Positions 62,996 through 64,000 of a stretch of DNA of 64,000 nt are shown piece after piece. This stretch comes from Candidatus Hydrogenedentota bacterium (GTDB taxonomy: Bacteria > Hydrogenedentota > Hydrogenedentia > Hydrogenedentales > JAEUWI01). The DNA lies in contig JAEUWI010000002.1 in NCBI GenBank assembly GCA_016791475.1, forward strand, positions 62,001 to 126,000, in the 5' to 3' direction. A model generated the notes under the pieces. It made no database searches. It had not been told where the DNA came from and saw nothing but the letters and a program-made list of their open reading frames with translations. The stretch's first letter is position 1. The number at the start of each line of letters is the position of its first letter. The position numbers were made by a program, and so were the translations under genes.

Positions 62996-64000
62996 CTACC
63001 GCATCAGCCCGCGCAACATCTCCGCATCCTCCGCAGCGCCAACGTAGACCAGCACACCCGCTCCCGCCGCGATACTAACCTTGTACCCACCCTCGCCCGA
63101 GATCTCCGCCCCCGTTTTCAGGTCGTAGACACCGCCCCCAGCCCCCTTCTCCGACACCGAAAACCGAACTTCCATGTGATCGGAGAAAGGTACATACCCC
63201 ACCATATTTCCATCGTCGTCGACTTTAATCGGGTCGTCGTCTTTGAACATCGTCCGGCTCTCGGCGGGCCAGATGCCGACGTTGGCATTCTGCATCACGA
63301 TAACGCGCCCCTTGAGTCCGGGGAAGGTGAAGGCGTTGGCGTGGATGTTCTTGTCGTCGGTCTGGACGGGGCAATCGGGGGCCTTGGCCATCCGGGTGAT
63401 GATCTTTTCGTAGGCGCGGATCTCGCGCGATGCTTCCGCGAACTCCGCGAGCTGGGGGTTGTCCATGTCGGGGCGTCCGGCCAGGGTGACGTATTGGATC
63501 TCTCCGAGGCCGGAGCGCGCGGCCTGCTCGGCATTCAACATCCGATCCGGATTGCCGACGGGCTCGTAGTGCCACAACAGGAACAACTTTGCGCCTTCCA
63601 GCACACCGGTCCAGGCCATGGCCTTCACGCAGTTCTTCGGGGCGCGGTAGTATTTCCATACGTTGTAGAAATCGCCGTCGGGCGTCGTGAACTTCCGCCA
63701 GCCCATGCGGCCTTCCTCCGCAAAGGCGAGGACCTTCTTCTGCATGGCCAGTTGCTCGTCGGGCGTCGTGGGGTAGGCCACTTCATGGGGCTTGTTGGCG
63801 AGGGTGTTGGCCCATTGGGGCATGAGCATGCCGCTGGCCGTGGTCACCAGCATGAAGTCCGCGCCGCGCCTGGCCGATTCCTCGTAGTACACCGCCGCCT
63901 CGCGCCGCGTCCAATCCAGGGCGAAGGCGGGAGAGGCAAGATAGCCGCCACCGGAGAATTCCCACCAGAACGCATAGCGGTCGGTCCCCGAGATGATCGG
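62996..64000 (-). CDS. Unrecognised protein, C-terminal part (runs off the window)
   Basis: The frame is open from its TAG at 62996 to the window edge (335 codons), entering with PIISGTDRYAFWWEFSGGGY and FALDWTRREAAVYYEESARRGADF. Aromatic motifs (WHYEP, WANTLANKPHEV) and a C-terminal ~100-residue beta-rich module (VYDLKTGAEISGEGGYKVS) recall the layout of glycoside-hydrolase-type barrel proteins with an accessory beta domain, but no catalytic signature is seen. GC-rich like the main chromosome, so the island ends before it. The true start lies beyond 64000. Confidence 0.65.
   Translation of the reverse strand, partial: PIISGTDRYAFWWEFSGGGYLASPAFALDWTRREAAVYYEESARRGADFMLVTTASGMLMPQWANTLANKPHEVAYPTTPDEQLAMQKKVLAFAEEGRMGWRKFTTPDGDFYNVWKYYRAPKNCVKAMAWTGVLEGAKLFLLWHYEPVGNPDRMLNAEQAARSGLGEIQYVTLAGRPDMDNPQLAEFAEASREIRAYEKIITRMAKAPDCPVQTDDKNIHANAFTFPGLKGRVIVMQNANVGIWPAESRTMFKDDDPIKVDDDGNMVGYVPFSDHMEVRFSVSEKGAGGGVYDLKTGAEISGEGGYKVSIAAGAGVLVYVGAAEDAEMLRGLMR

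Overview
The window is a GC-rich bacterial chromosome segment, densely coded on both strands, with only a few short islands of different character. Several traits point to an environmental Gram-negative bacterium of the PVC-like or candidate-phylum type. These are a PEP-CTERM exported lectin, a tripartite-tailed secreted protease, giant PAS/GAF hybrid kinases, sigma factors fused to long extracytoplasmic domains, a methanol:corrinoid methyltransferase (MtaB), an IT-family permease paired with a PTS-EIIA/CBS protein, and a eukaryote-like type 2 IleRS. Hydrogenedentota would fit, but that placement is inference and no 16S gene is present.

Layout. 1-8.4 kb: the start of a divergent LysR regulator with a palindromic operator, then one apparent operon dabB-dabA-purK-cysD-cysN-purE (inorganic carbon uptake, bicarbonate-using purine synthesis, sulfate activation). 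8.5-18 kb: orphan mtaB, a 9-bp minisatellite, tRNA-Glu with its terminator, an extended SDR reductase, rel-uvrB, and a membrane protein with a duplicated cytoplasmic domain. 18-31.4 kb: IT permease plus PTS-EIIA/CBS sensor, an EF-hand protein, thiG, a small conserved protein read from a probably leaderless mRNA, divergent metF/metH with a long leader hairpin, a VapBC-like pair, a TPR protein, a DinB-fold protein and a CLC transporter.

31.7-45.7 kb is the signalling region. It has a 1683-residue hybrid histidine kinase followed by two paralogous proteins in which an ECF-type sigma factor is joined through one membrane segment to a long string of beta-sandwich repeats. Both paralogs have near-identical promoters, and a 183-bp inverted-repeat element lies between them. 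A secreted trypsin-like protease is convergent with the pair. I consider this the most interesting system of the window: candidate membrane-tethered sigma factors that carry their own sensor.

45.8-50.5 kb is the classic rpsF-ssb-rpsR-DUF2232-rplI-dnaB block, bracketed by short tandem repeat arrays. 50.8-59 kb holds dapA, a DUF1015 protein, a lipoprotein sugar dehydrogenase, the PEP-CTERM lectin and ileS. 59.4-62.8 kb is a probable horizontally acquired accessory island (YwgA-like protein, HD-domain dNTPase-like protein, OLD-like ATPase with a TOPRIM-like tail) that could be a defence module. The window ends inside an unrecognised gene.
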